From Bursaphelenchus xylophilus (Eukaryota > Nematoda > Chromadorea > Rhabditida > Aphelenchoididae), in assembly GCA_904066235.2 (NCBI GenBank), contig CAJFCV020000005.1, positions 2,108,001-2,172,000 of the forward strand: a stretch of DNA of 64,000 bases. Direction: 5' to 3'. The translations under genes and the position numbers were made by a program. Below, piece by piece: positions 36,097 through 47,061 of this stretch. The notes beneath the pieces were generated by a model that did not search any database, was not told where the DNA came from, and was given only the letters and a program-made list of their open reading frames with translations. Numbering within the stretch: the stretch's first letter is position 1; each line of letters starts with the position of its first letter.

Positions 36097-36322
36097 AGGG
36101 TGGTCATATAAGAATTAAAAAATTTTTTTTCCCAAATCGCGATTTTTGGTGCACAAAAAAATCGACGCCCAAATCGAAAAAAAAATCGGCTTAATTTTTT
36201 CAGCACCGAATTCCAAAATGCGGTACTGACTTGAGCACTTTGTCTTCGGTGCAGACTTAAGACTTTGTGCACTGATTTCGAAAAACAAAAATTTTTTTTT
36301 AAATACTTATATGACCACCTTT
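36097..36322. mobile_element. Small MITE-like element
   Basis: AGGGTGGTCATATAAG at the left is mirrored by CTTATATGACCACCT at the right; TATA-type bases flank both ends. The interior has runs of A/T and a weak palindrome. Family unknown. Confidence 0.6.
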
Positions 36323-37389
36323 ATATCCGAATTACACCCCGTTCGTCAAGAACCATGTACCCAACAATATAACCCATTAAAAAAATTCCCGCAAATAGTA
36401 AAATAAGTTCAAAAATTGAGAATTTATTTTATGCTTCAAATTATATAACACAGTCAATAAAAGTAATTATTAGTCAGTATTATATGTATTTATATTATTT
36501 ATATTAAATATTATATAAAACAATATATTTTAATAAGAAAATTAAGGCAATACCCATACATATTTCATAAGTAATTTGTAATATATAATTATTATATATG
36601 TAATCAGCAAAGCTGTAATATTTAAAATATTATATTTACAGAAAAATCCAAGTTTAAAAAATATTTAACAATTGTAAAAAATATCAAAAAATCATCAAAT
36701 TCTAACAAAAGAAAAAACCGGCCCCCGGATTTTTCGAAAATTTTTATGGGCCAAATCTTCCGATCGAGGCTCGACAGGATAAAAGAAATAAAAAAAGAGA
36801 GAGAGAGGACCACGGCATTTTGGCGCTTTCCTTAATCGCCCGACCTGATAAATGGCCTCGAGATGAAACGTTTTTCGGGTAAAACTTTTGATTTTTCGAT
36901 TGAATTTTGAGTTTTGTTTTGGTGGACATAGGCACGGCCATAAAGCTATGATATATCGGGGGAAAATTAACTATGAAATCAAAGGTTTTGTCATGGAATT
37001 TTCAAAAATAAACAAATTTTTTTTCACTGATCATTTCTCATTACTTTTTATAGTCTCTTGCTCAAAGTCGTCGTTGTAATCTCGGCTGCTCAAGTAAAAC
37101 AAAAGATAAAATTCTAATTTCAAGGAATGATGCTTTAGTTTTTTGAGCTGGGATACTGTAATTTGAATTTTTTTGTGAATATATCCGATGTCTTGAACAA
37201 AAAAAGATTTCAATGAAATTTACATATTTGTCAACATAAAAGTCTTTTGTTATGCGAAGTTTCTGTTTGGTCCAAAATTGAACTTCATACGACCTCATAA
37301 GTGGGTCGATACACAAAAATTTCAAAAAAACTTCCGAATTTATTAAGTTCGCGGAATAAATAACAATAAAAACTGATGTCTTTGATAAC
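36323..37389. other. AT-rich intergenic stretch
   Basis: Very AT-rich low-complexity DNA at 36,440-36,660 (TATATTATTTATATTAAATA-like), then ordinary intergenic sequence up to the 3' end of the first BEN-like paralog. Short frames here have no recognisable features. Confidence 0.45.
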
Positions 37390-39533
37390 TTAGAAACTTG
37401 TCTCTTGTTTGATCAACCTCTGCAGGAGATCGTTGGGGACGAGTTCACTTGGCCCCGATTCCATGGATTTACGCGGCAGAGAGACCGAACTTTCTCGACT
37501 TTGATCCGATGGAGTGTCCAGGATAACATGAAGGGTCGTTCCTGAAGGAGGAGCCTTCTTTCGGCTTCGGTCGCGACGCTGAAATTCAAACTGATGTTAA
37601 AAAAAGTTAACAACGGCGGAGAAATCGATTAAACATTGGTTAAAATTTGAAAGCAGGGCTTGATCACTTTTGAGGGTTTTGAAAATTACCAAGGATACTT
37701 TTTGACACCTTTTGCTAAAAAATTCAAAAGTCTCAAAAAATGTCACCGTTGGGTCAAAATTGCATAAAAAAGTTATGATAACTTTCGAAATCTCAAAAAT
37801 GTCTCATGGATACCTTTTGATACTTTTTGAAGAATCCGCTCTACACGAACCAAAATAGTCATAAAATGGATGAAACCATGTTCAAAAACCAAAATTTTGA
37901 CTGATCCCTTTTGAAGTCTCAAAAATGTCTCATGGATAACTTTTGATACTTTTTTTAGAAATCGCTCTAAACGAATCAAAGCAGTCATAAAACAGCTGAA
38001 ACCTTGCTCAAAAGCCAAAATATTTTACAGATCCCTTTTGAAATCTCAAAAATGCCTCATGGATAACTTTTGATACTTTTTTTTTAGAAATCTCTGTAAA
38101 CATGTCAAAATAGTCATAAAATGGCTGAAGACTTGCTCAAACACCGAAATTTTGACTGATTTAAAAGTGAAATCTCAAAAATGCCTCGTGGATACCTTTT
38201 GATACTTTTTGTAAAAAATCTTTCAAAATCGTTATACAACCCTTAAATGAAGAAATTTAACAAAAATTACATCTCCCTCACCTGATTCGTCGCATATCTG
38301 CTCATCTTTTTCCGGTACATTGTCCACAATTCCTTGTCCGCCTCCGGGTTGTCTTGCGGATAGTAGTACTTGAAGAGATGCTCAAACTCCAACAACTTCT
38401 CCTGCGACAACTGTTTGATGCCGCGTTTCTTCTCCTCCTTCGTGAAGAGCGATGCGTAAATGAAGCGGAAGAATTTGAGGGGATCGTTCCCGGCCTGCTG
38501 ATAGAAAACCTCCACAACGTCCTGGTCCAAGAACCGGAACTTTGGCACCTTCTTGCCCAAGTGCTCGTTGCCCGGCAGGGATTTTATCCGCTCAATCTCG
38601 GCCTTGTAGCTGGCCAGTTGTTCGAGGATTTGGGCCTGGAAGGATTCGTTTTTCGCCTGTTCATCGGCTACACGTTGTTGGAGCTGGTCGATTTGGTCTT
38701 GATGAGTGTCGAGACGGGAAGTTAGGAGGTCTTCGGAGAATGAAAATTCGAGTCCAGAAGCGGCTGGTCTGAAAATTTTGTGGGTTTTTTTTTTATTTTT
38801 TTCAAAAATTTCTCAGATTTTGATGAAAATCGGGATAAATTTAGAGCAGATTTTTTATAGGGTTCTTACGAATTTTTAGCTCGTATTTTACAAAAATAAT
38901 TGATTTTTTAATCAAAATCGCAAAAAAATTAAAAACTCATTTGATGAAAATAGGGATAAATTTAGATTAGATATTTTCTAAGATACCTGCAAAATTTTTA
39001 GCTCGTATTTTGAAAAAATAATTTGGATTTTTAATGAAAAATTTCACAAAAATTTTTATTATCTATATGTTTTTCAAAAAATCTTCAGATTTTGCTGAAA
39101 ACCGGGATAAATTCATATTACATGTCTTTCGGATACTTGCAAAAATTTTAGCTCGCATTTTCCAAAAACATTTTGGATTTGTTCAAAATTGAAAAAAAAA
39201 ATTTTTTTGCAATTTTGGGCCAAAAAAATCAAAAAAAAAAATCCAAAAAACAACCTACTGTTTACTGCAGCTTTCTGCATTCGCCCTCTCCGCAATTCTC
39301 CGCTCTCTTCGATAAATGTAGCTCATCGTGAACTGAGCGATTTGTTTGGCCTGTAACCGGTCGCAAACCTCCATAACCTCCGCTTCTTCTTCTTTTCCAT
39401 TATGCCACATGAATTTTCCCTTCTTTCCCTTCGCAACCGTCTCGAATCCAGGCAGACATGAGGTGACGGAAGTGGCGATAACTTCGTCTTGGTCGATCAG
39501 GTCGAGCACAACCCAGTCCTTGTTTTTGGCCAT
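37390..39533 (-). CDS. BEN-like paralog 1 (subtype A)
   Basis: Exons 39533-39259, 38768-38282, 37578-37390; 316 aa. The start ATG lies 1 base behind a TTTCCAG acceptor, so the 5' end is probably trans-spliced or 5'-UTR-spliced. Residues ~1-90 form a small module (WVVLDLIDQDEVIATSVTS...KGKFMWHNGKEEEAEVMEV) like the Tudor/SH3-type module found before BEN domains in invertebrate proteins. Residues ~103-157 form a coiled coil (DQIDQLQQRVADEQAKNESF). Residues ~163-253 form a BEN-like domain (SLFTKEEKKRGIKQLSQEKL, then ...LWTMYRKKMSRYATNQ). The tail has a serine-rich SRESSVSLPRKSMESG and VPNDLLQRLIKQE, where IKQE fits the sumoylation consensus. Likely nuclear, DNA- or chromatin-binding; the BEN assignment is by pattern only. 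Intron 2 is filled by a ~125-bp tandem repeat. Confidence 0.8.
37740..38250. repeat. Intronic minisatellite, ~125-bp unit, about four copies
   Basis: The unit contains TCTCAAAAATGTCTCATGGA, then ACTTTTGATACTTTTT and CATAAAATGGATGAAAC, recurring at about 37,790, 37,915, 38,042 and 38,168. It occupies the second intron of BEN-like paralog 1. Related TCATGGATAACTTTTGATAC phrases are in introns of paralogs 2 and 3 and at 40,730-41,000. Confidence 0.8.
38815..39200. repeat. Three degenerate ~120-bp repeats in intron 1 of paralog 1
   Basis: Each copy contains GATGAAAATCGGGATAAATT, then AATTTTTAGCTCGTATTTTA and AAAATAATTGATTTTT-like sequence (38,819, 38,940, 39,085). The phrases resemble the inside of MITE family 3, so the block may descend from one. 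Confidence 0.6.
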
Positions 39534-39644
39534 TCTGGAAATAAAATTGGATAAAAAAAAATTGAAAAAATGATCGTGCTATATCCACGCGTATTTTACA
39601 AAAGTCTAAAGGCCATTTGGAAGCTCAAAAAATGATTTATCTGA

Positions 39645-40485
39645 CCAAAAAAAAGTTTTTGGTTAGGAAAAACCTTTCCGTTTTTTAGGACAGGGCTGAA
39701 GTCATTTTGGAGGCCTAAAAAAAGACGGGCAAAGTCTCTTTGGAGACCTTTTTTAATGTCAAAAGTACTCATCTACAATTATGAGGAAAAATTAAATAGT
39801 TTAGAGGGAATTTCAGAAAATTTGAATGGTATTTCGATGCAAAATTATTGATTTTTTACCCATAAATTTTAATGAAACCTGCCACGAATTTAAAATTAGG
39901 GTTTACAATAAAGTTACGGGATTTTTCGGCCGAAATTTGTTAATCCACTAACGGACCAGATTCAGTGGCAAAAAACGTAAAATTTCGCATCCGGGAAGCA
40001 CGAAAAAATGAAGCAAACTGCCTCCCTCTCCAAGCGAAAAACTCCGATTTCAAAAGCGCTTTTTGTGAGGGAAAGGGCGCGCCCTTCGAAACGGAGTTTT
40101 TTAGTTGGAGAGGGAGGCACTTTGCTATATTTTTCGATACTTCCTGGATGAAAAATCGTACGTTTTTGTCACTGGAAGAGGTCCGCTAATGGATTAAAAA
40201 ATTTCGTCCGAGAAATCGCCCAACTTTCTTATAAAACCCAAGTTTAAATCTGCCGCAGGCTTCGAAAAAATCTATGCGCAAAAAAATCAATCATTTTTCA
40301 CCGAAATACCACTCAAATTTTCTGAAATACCCTCTAAACTATACTATTTTTTTCATAATTGTAGATGAGTACTTTGAACATCAAAAAAAGGTCTCCACAG
40401 AGACTTTATACGTCTTTTTTAGTCCTCCAAAACAAATTCCAGCCTTGCTCTAAAAAACGGAAAGGTTTTTTCCCAACCAAAAACG
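39645..40485. mobile_element. Large palindrome with nested family C core
   Basis: Arms of about 300-400 bp on each side of ~40,066 are reverse complements: for example AAAAACCTTTCCGTTTTTTA (39,669) mirrors 40,450-40,470, and AAGTACTCATCTACAATTAT mirrors 40,360-40,380. The inner 39,949-40,194 is a family C foldback with the AACGGACCAG/GAGGTCCGCT ends. It lies just upstream of BEN-like paralog 1. Confidence 0.75.
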
Positions 40486-40660
40486 CGACAAATTCTCTCC
40501 CCGCACCCTCTCTCTCTCTTTCATTCTCACGAGTGCTCTTTCGAGTCGAAAAGATCGTCTTTCAAAAGAGCGCAGAAAAATTTTACGCGCCTTCAAAAGA
40601 GAAGACCCGCCGAGAAAAGTGCGTCTTTTTTGGGTTTGGATCAGTCGCTGAGGAGCATTT
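40480..40660 (-). promoter_or_regulatory. GC-richer upstream island of paralog 1
   Basis: A CpG-containing, pyrimidine- and GA-rich patch about 1 kb upstream of the paralog 1 start, in an otherwise AT-rich region. Similar islands lie upstream of paralogs 2, 3 and 5. A promoter role is inferred from position only. Confidence 0.35.
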
Positions 40661-41278
40661 TTGACGCCTTTTTTGGGATGACCTTTCGATATCTATGCGG
40701 GAATTGACGGTTTTTGAACCCTGCTATCCATTTAAGGGTTTAAAAAATCTGGGGAAAAAGTGTCAAAAGTTATCCATGAGTAATTTTTTGTGATCAAAAG
40801 TACTCATTGATCAGGAAAAACTCGGAAATCATATAGAACGTCATATAATATCATACAAGCGTCAAAAAAATAATTTTTTCTTTATCCATCCATTAGGAAG
40901 ACATCTGGCAAAAAAGTATCAAAAGTTATCCATGAGTACTTTTTTTGTGATCAAAAGTCAAAAGTACTCACTGATCAGGAAAGACTTGGAAATCATACAG
41001 AACGTCATACAACACCATAGAGGCATCAGAAAATGCCCTTTTGCTTATTAAAACCAGCATTTTTGATCAAAAACATCAATTTCTCAAAAAAATATTAAAA
41101 ATTTCTCGAGTAAAATCGCGATTTTAAGATACCAAATTTCATAAAATCAAATATAGCAAAGCCAGAGTACTTCTGAAAAAAATGAGCCTCAAAATCAGTA
41201 ATAATTTATTTTTCAAACAGCAAAAAATGCCGTATTAACAACAAATAACATTTAGGAAACAGTAATAAATAAAAAAAG
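40661..41278. other. Intergenic between paralogs 1 and 2
   Basis: Contains several AAAAGTTATCCATGAGTACT-type phrases related to the intronic minisatellite, and otherwise nothing recognisable. Confidence 0.4.
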
Positions 41279-43150
41279 TTAAAACTCTGGTTCATGTTTA
41301 ATAAGAGATTGTAAGATATCGCTGGGGATCAATTCGCTCGTTCCGACTTCTCTCGACGGCGACATTGAGGAGCTCGAACTGTCGCGACTGTTGTCAAATG
41401 GGCCATCATCTGCGTCAAGGATGAGATGCTGAATCGAGGCAATCGAGGGGTTTGGCTGTGGTTTTCTGCGGACTCGACGCTGAAAAATTGGGTTAGAATC
41501 AGTAATAAAACAACAAAAAAGCCTATGAAATTTTTTTATTTTGATCGATTTTGAAGGTTTTTAAAATGCTCAAGGATACCTTTTGATACTTTTTGAAAAT
41601 GACCTGTAATGTGTCAATAAGTGTCGTTTAACAAACAAAAAAAAAACAAAAAATTGAACCTAGTGGCCAAATTTGGGAAAAGTATCAAAAGTTATCCATG
41701 ATACTTTTTACATTACTCAAAAGGTATCCACAAAAAATTTTTGCTGTTTTCATAATTCTTCAACAAAAAATAAAATATTTTTTCAAAAATGATCAAAAAG
41801 TATCCATGATCACTTTCAAAAGTATCAAAAGTTATCCATGAGGCATTTTAAAACACTCAAAAGTTATCCACTAAAAATAGGCTATCTTTACGACTTTTCA
41901 ACAAAAACTCCAATATTGTTTCACAATCAAAAGTGATCATAAGGTATCCATGATCCCTTTCAAAAGTATCAAAAGTGATCCCTCCCAAAAAACCACCTAC
42001 ATGATTCGACGCGTATCTGCTCATCTTCTTCTTGTACAATTTCCACAGTTCCTCATCGGCTTCCGGCGTCTCTTGGGGATAATAAAACCTCAGCACTTGT
42101 TCAAATTCCAATAACTTCTCCTGAGGCAACAGCCTGACTCCGCCTTGTCGTTCCTTCTCGCTGAACATGGCGTAAAACGCAAGAGGGAAGAATTTGGAGT
42201 GATCTGAGCCGGACTGTTTGAACAGGGCGTCTACAATGTCGCGCTCAACAAAGCGGAAAAGCGGCACTTTTTTCCCGACCAACTTCTCATTTCCGGGAAG
42301 CGCTTTGATTCGGTCCAATTCGATTCTGTACAACGCGAATTGCTCTTGCATTTGTGTGCGGAAGCGCTCGTTTTTCTCGGTTTCGTCTTTTAGGAGTTGT
42401 TCGATCAGGTCGAAGCGTTCGTTGTATTCGTCGATTCGGCCGGAACTGATGAATTTTGTGGCCAAGCCGGCGGGTCGGCTGAAAAACGAAAAAATTGTAA
42501 GAATCTGAGGTAAATTGCTGAAAATTGTATACATATCCTAAAAATAGTGAAAAAATAAGTGATACCTTTTGAGGTTTTTAAAAGTGATCCATGATACTTT
42601 CACAAAAAAAATTTAAGATTTTCCATAAAACAAAGAAAAACATAAAAAAATAAGAAAAAAACAAAAAACATCAAAAGTCTTCAAAAGTGATCCGGGATAC
42701 CTTAAAAAGGTATTAAAAGGTATCCATATCATTTTCTGACCAATTCGAAAAATTCAGACCAAATCTTCATCAAATTTAAAAAAAAAAACATTTTTCTCCT
42801 CAAAAAAAGTATCCAAAAACCTCCATGATACTTTTGAAAACCCTCAAAAAGCCTCCCAAAAAAACTCACTTTGCCATATCAATAGCCTCATTCTCCAACT
42901 CCACCGCTCTCTGCGCCCTCCTTTTGATATAACCATTCATAAATTCGACAATTTGTTTGGCCGTCCGTTGATCACAAACCTCCAAGATTTCGGCTTCTTC
43001 CTCCCTCCCATTGGTCATCGTAAACCTTCCTTTCATCCCTTTCACCACTTTCTCGAACCCCGGAATGCATGAGTACAACGAAGTGGCCAGCACTTGATCT
43101 TTGTGGAGCAAATCGAGGACCACCCATTGGTCTCGGCTTCGAGCGCCCAT
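41279..43150 (-). CDS. BEN-like paralog 2 (subtype A)
   Basis: Exons 43150-42870, 42478-42001, 41479-41279; 319 aa. It has the same exon phases as paralog 1 (phase 2 then phase 0). The ATG lies 8 bases behind a TTTTCAG acceptor. N-terminal module: WVVLDLLHKDQVLATSLYSC...GREEEAEILEVCDQR. Coiled coil: RFDLIEQLLKDETEKNERFR. BEN-like domain: AMFSEKERQGGVRLLPQEKL and LWKLYKKKMSRYASNH. Tail: SRDSSSSSMSPSREVGTSEL and DILQSLIKHE, again a psi-K-x-E motif. Serine clusters next to SREVG suggest phosphorylation sites. Introns contain TATCCATGATACTTTT repeats shared with paralog 1. Confidence 0.8.
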
Positions 43151-43639
43151 TTGGAGCTGAAAATGGGGGAAAATTCGAATTTTTTGAGGAAAAAAATTAA
43201 AATAATAGCCCAAAAATAAAACTGAAGCAGAAGCCCTCGTATTTTATAAAACAAAATAAATTTTTTTTTTGAAAAAAAAATAAAAAATTAGAGATTTTTT
43301 GATATTACACTAGTAGAAAAAAGTGCTCAGAGTTTGATAAAACTAGGCCAATATTAAAAAATTAGAATTTTAGAAGGCAAATTCAAACAGTTTTAGTCCG
43401 CGATAAGCAAAAATATTCGATATTTTTGGATAAAAAATTCCAAAAATAAAAAAAATTGAGGCTTTTCGTGTGAAATTCCTTTTTTGACAAAAAAATCAAA
43501 GGCAATTTTTTATAAAAACATAGCTTTTTTAGGTTATTTGTGATAAAAAGCAATAAAAAATAACCATGAATAACCTCATGCGGTCAAAAATTATCAATAA
43601 ATCCCTCCAAATTCAAGAAACTCCCCAAAAAATGCTCAA

Positions 43640-43880
43640 AAATAAAAATAAAAGAGCCTTTCCAACCGCAGCGACATCCAAATGCCTCGAAAAAGCATTT
43701 CGACTGCCTCCGCATGTCTCGCTCTCTTTGCTTCCCACAGACGCGAACGTCCTTTCGATGGCAGAAAAAAAGGAAAAAGAGCGTGTGGAATGGAGAGGGC
43801 GGAAGGAAACGCATCCATTTTTGAAGCAGGGCCCTTCCAAAAAGAGGCCATTTTTAGGAAAGAAAATGCATTCTGAGGGG
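43640..43880 (-). promoter_or_regulatory. GC-rich upstream island of paralog 2
   Basis: A GC- and purine-rich island about 500-700 bp upstream of the paralog 2 start. Overlapping open frames occur in both directions only because the patch lacks stops. Position and composition suggest a core promoter region. Confidence 0.4.
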
Positions 43881-44149
43881 TTTACAGGGCATGGGAGATA
43901 GTAAAAACATCTACTTTATAGTATACTATAGTAGATTTTCATTTTGAAAAATCAAAAAAAAATTTTTTTTTTTGATTTTTTTATTGCGAAAAAATCAATT
44001 TTCGCACAAAAAATCGACAAAAAATGTGAAATACGATGGAATAAAAATAATTTCTGCATAATCAAACAGACTTTTTCAAAATCAAAAAAATTTTTTTTTC
44101 TTTTTTATTTTATAATAATAATTAGAAGTTCAAGAATAAAAATATACAC

Positions 44150-46679
44150 TCATTCCGCCACACTCGTCAGGAATTGCCTCAGAATTTCCATTGGATCTTG
44201 ACCTGAGAATTCTTGAGATCCGTCTTCATCGTTAGCTGAGTTCGAATTTTCCTCCGAGAAATCGTCATTTTTCGAGGTCTTCTGTCGTTTCTTGTTCTTT
44301 CTCGTGCTCTTGTAGGGCCATGTTCGACGCTGAAAGAAAAGATTGGCAAAAAAATTGAGTTTGGATCAAAAACTGAGATCTATTATATTATCCATGAGGC
44401 ATTAATAGTTTTTGGGTAAAAAAAATTACTTTTAATAAAGACCCGAAGGAAAAATAGTTTTTTTTGGACGGAAATTGCATTAATCTTCAATTTTTGTAAA
44501 CTTCATGGCAACAGCTGCCGTATTTTACACTTAAAAAACAAAAAATCTGCCATTTTGAACCTAAAATTGGATAAAATTTAAAAAATTTTTTTTCATTCCC
44601 AGCCAAAAAATCGTACCAAAATCAATTTTTTAGCCCTCCCAAACCTGCTAGACATTAAAAATTCTGAGATTTACAAAAAATATCATGGATAACATTTGAA
44701 GTCTTCAAAAAGTATCATGGATAACTTTTGACACTTTTCAAAAAATCACCTGCTCAGCCCATAGCAACCACAAAACCATTATTTTCAATAATAATCTCAA
44801 CTTTCTACTTACCCTATTTGCCGCATAAATCGTCATCTTTTGTTTGTATGACTTCCATAATTTCAGATCGTCCTCCGCACTTCCTTGTGGGTAATATTTA
44901 GACAAAATGTTCTCTAGCTCAAACAGTTTGTCCTGAGGGATCTTCCGAATTCCGCAGGTTCGCTCATAGGGCGTCAAAATTGTGGTAGAGACTTTGTCGA
45001 AAAAGACGCCATGATCCCCATTTGAAGCTTTGAAAAACTCATCGACCTCTTCTCTCGCGATATAACGAAATTCTTTTTCGGCGTTGGAGGGTGATGAGGG
45101 CTCTGGAAATTTAATTGTAAGTCATTTTACAAGGAAAGTACTTTTATGGGAGCTCCTACTTTTTGACGGGACATATCTCAAAAAATCAGAAAAAATGTGC
45201 TGATCAAGGATATATAAATCTTAGCTGCCCATTTTAGGTTTTTAAGGGTGAAAACTCAATCGGAAGTTGACTTAAAGTCCTATATGAACCCCTTTTCGCT
45301 TAATTTTTCACAGGTTTACAATTTTTATTTTGGCTTAAAATGGTGTTTATTGAGTTTCTAAACGTAATAAGTCAGCCTTGGCCCAAAAATTTATTTTTCC
45401 GACCTTCAACTTCAAAAAAAGTTGATTCAGCCCAAAAGGGAAATCGAACCCGTGCGGAGTCCTACCTCTTGATTCCCAGACTACGGCACTAACCACTCGG
45501 CCACACCGCTCTCTTCCGAAGGAAGAGACCGAATGCTCTTTTTATCGTTTCGAATGCCTGCGCCTTTTGTAGGGAAATTGAGCCAGTCTTTGGGCATTTT
45601 CACCCCTAAAAACCCAAAATGGGCCGCTAAGATTTATATATCCTTGATCAGCACATTTTTTCTGATTTTTGAGTTATGTCCCGTCAAAAAGTAGAAGCCC
45701 CCATAAAAGTACTTTCCTTGTTAAATCAAAAAAAATCTCAAAAAAATTTAAAATTTCGCGCATTTTTTGTCATAATCAAAAAAAATTAATGAAAAAATCA
45801 AAATTATAACTAGATTTACCTTGTAAAATTCGATTTGCAGGCAAAGCTTTGATCCGGTCCAGTTCTGTTCGGAAAATTCCTAATGTCTCTTCAATTTTCG
45901 ACCGGAAAAAGTCATTCTTGGCGGACTCATCTTCTAATTGAAGCTCAAATAGCTGAAATCTTTTGGAGAATTGATCGCGCTGCTCGGTGGACATCTTTGG
46001 ATCCGGCCTAAAAGAAGTTTTAAAACAGTTGGACATCGTATTTTAAAATTTTTTAAAAAGATTTTTGATAAAATTTTAATCTTGAAAAGTAAAACACTCA
46101 AAAATATACTGAAGATTGCAGTGTTTTATAGTCAGAAATAGTAATTTGCCGTCACTTTTTTACCAAAAATCGAAATTTTTTGACAAAAAAACTATTAAGT
46201 CATCATGGATAATATAATTAAAGTCCAATTTCGTCCCAAGTCTTTGTTGTTATACTCAAATATCCTAGTAATATCTCAAAAAGCTAGTCAAAGCCTCTAA
46301 TCTTGCCTTTCAGCATCAAAACTACAATAAATTTTATATCCTCAATTCCATCATGGATAACATAAAATTTCTCTCAAAATTCAAAAACTAATTCAAACCC
46401 TACCCCGCCGCACATCCAGGAGGATCTATCCTCCGCCGTAGCCGCCTATGATTCCAATCATTCAAGTTGTTGGCCACGGCTTTGGCCATAATCTCATCAA
46501 ACATGTCCAAAATTTCGGCTTCCATTTTTCGGTATCCCATGATGAATTTCCCGGTTGCTCCTTTGTAGATATCGCCGAATTCGGACATCCGATGGTCTCT
46601 GCTGTTGACGGCGAAGATTTGATGGGCTTCTTTTACTTCAACAACCAGCCAAATCGGGACTTTGATTCCGGAGATCCGC
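44150..46679 (-). CDS. BEN-like paralog 3 (subtype B), start codon lost
   Basis: Exons 46679-46404, 46007-45820, 45102-44813, 44329-44150; about 309 codons. The first exon aligns without gaps to paralog 5 (GIKVPIWLVVEVK...YKGATGKF versus GIKVPIWLVVEVK...YKGALGKF), but where paralog 5 has ATG this copy has ATC at 46675-46673. The next in-frame ATG (46588) would delete a third of the N-terminal module. The rest of the frame is intact, so it is either a young pseudogene, starts at a non-AUG codon, or gains an upstream exon. It has one extra intron (45103-45819) not found in the other copies, occupied mostly by a MITE. The BEN-like part reads TILTPYERTCGIRKIPQDKL and LWKSYKQKMTIYAANR. The tail (DPMEILRQFLTSVAE) lacks the psi-K-x-E motif. 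Confidence 0.65.
45130..45720. mobile_element. MITE family 1 inside intron of paralog 3
   Basis: Ends CAAGGAAAGTACTTTTATGG and ATAAAAGTACTTTCCTTG, flanked by TTA on both sides. It carries the same minus-strand tRNA-like segment as the copy at 5553 (A box TGGCCGAGTGG, B box GGTTCGATTTCC, about 45,440-45,525). Confidence 0.88.
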
Positions 46680-47061
46680 CTAAAAAAATTATGTAATAGT
46701 GAGTGTAAATCAATGTAAAATAATGGGACAACGACTGTTTTAGAGCCTTGGCTGCCCGTATTTTATATAAATATAGCCAAGTTTATCAGAAAATTAAACT
46801 TTAGTTCAGTTTTAGTAAAATTTTTATATTACACTAGACAAAAATTGATGAATTAGCTCAAAGATGGCCTAATTCTTATTTTCAAACTACATGTTATGAT
46901 AAAATACGTAACTTGCAAGCTTCTCTTCCAATTTTCTAAGCCTAAGTTGGTGAAGTTGAGATTTCATTGACGTTTTATCAAATTTTCCCGTGTTAATCAT
47001 GAAAAAGTTGATAAAAAATGCAAAAAAAAATTTTCAAATCGGATTTCATTAGTTTTTAAAA

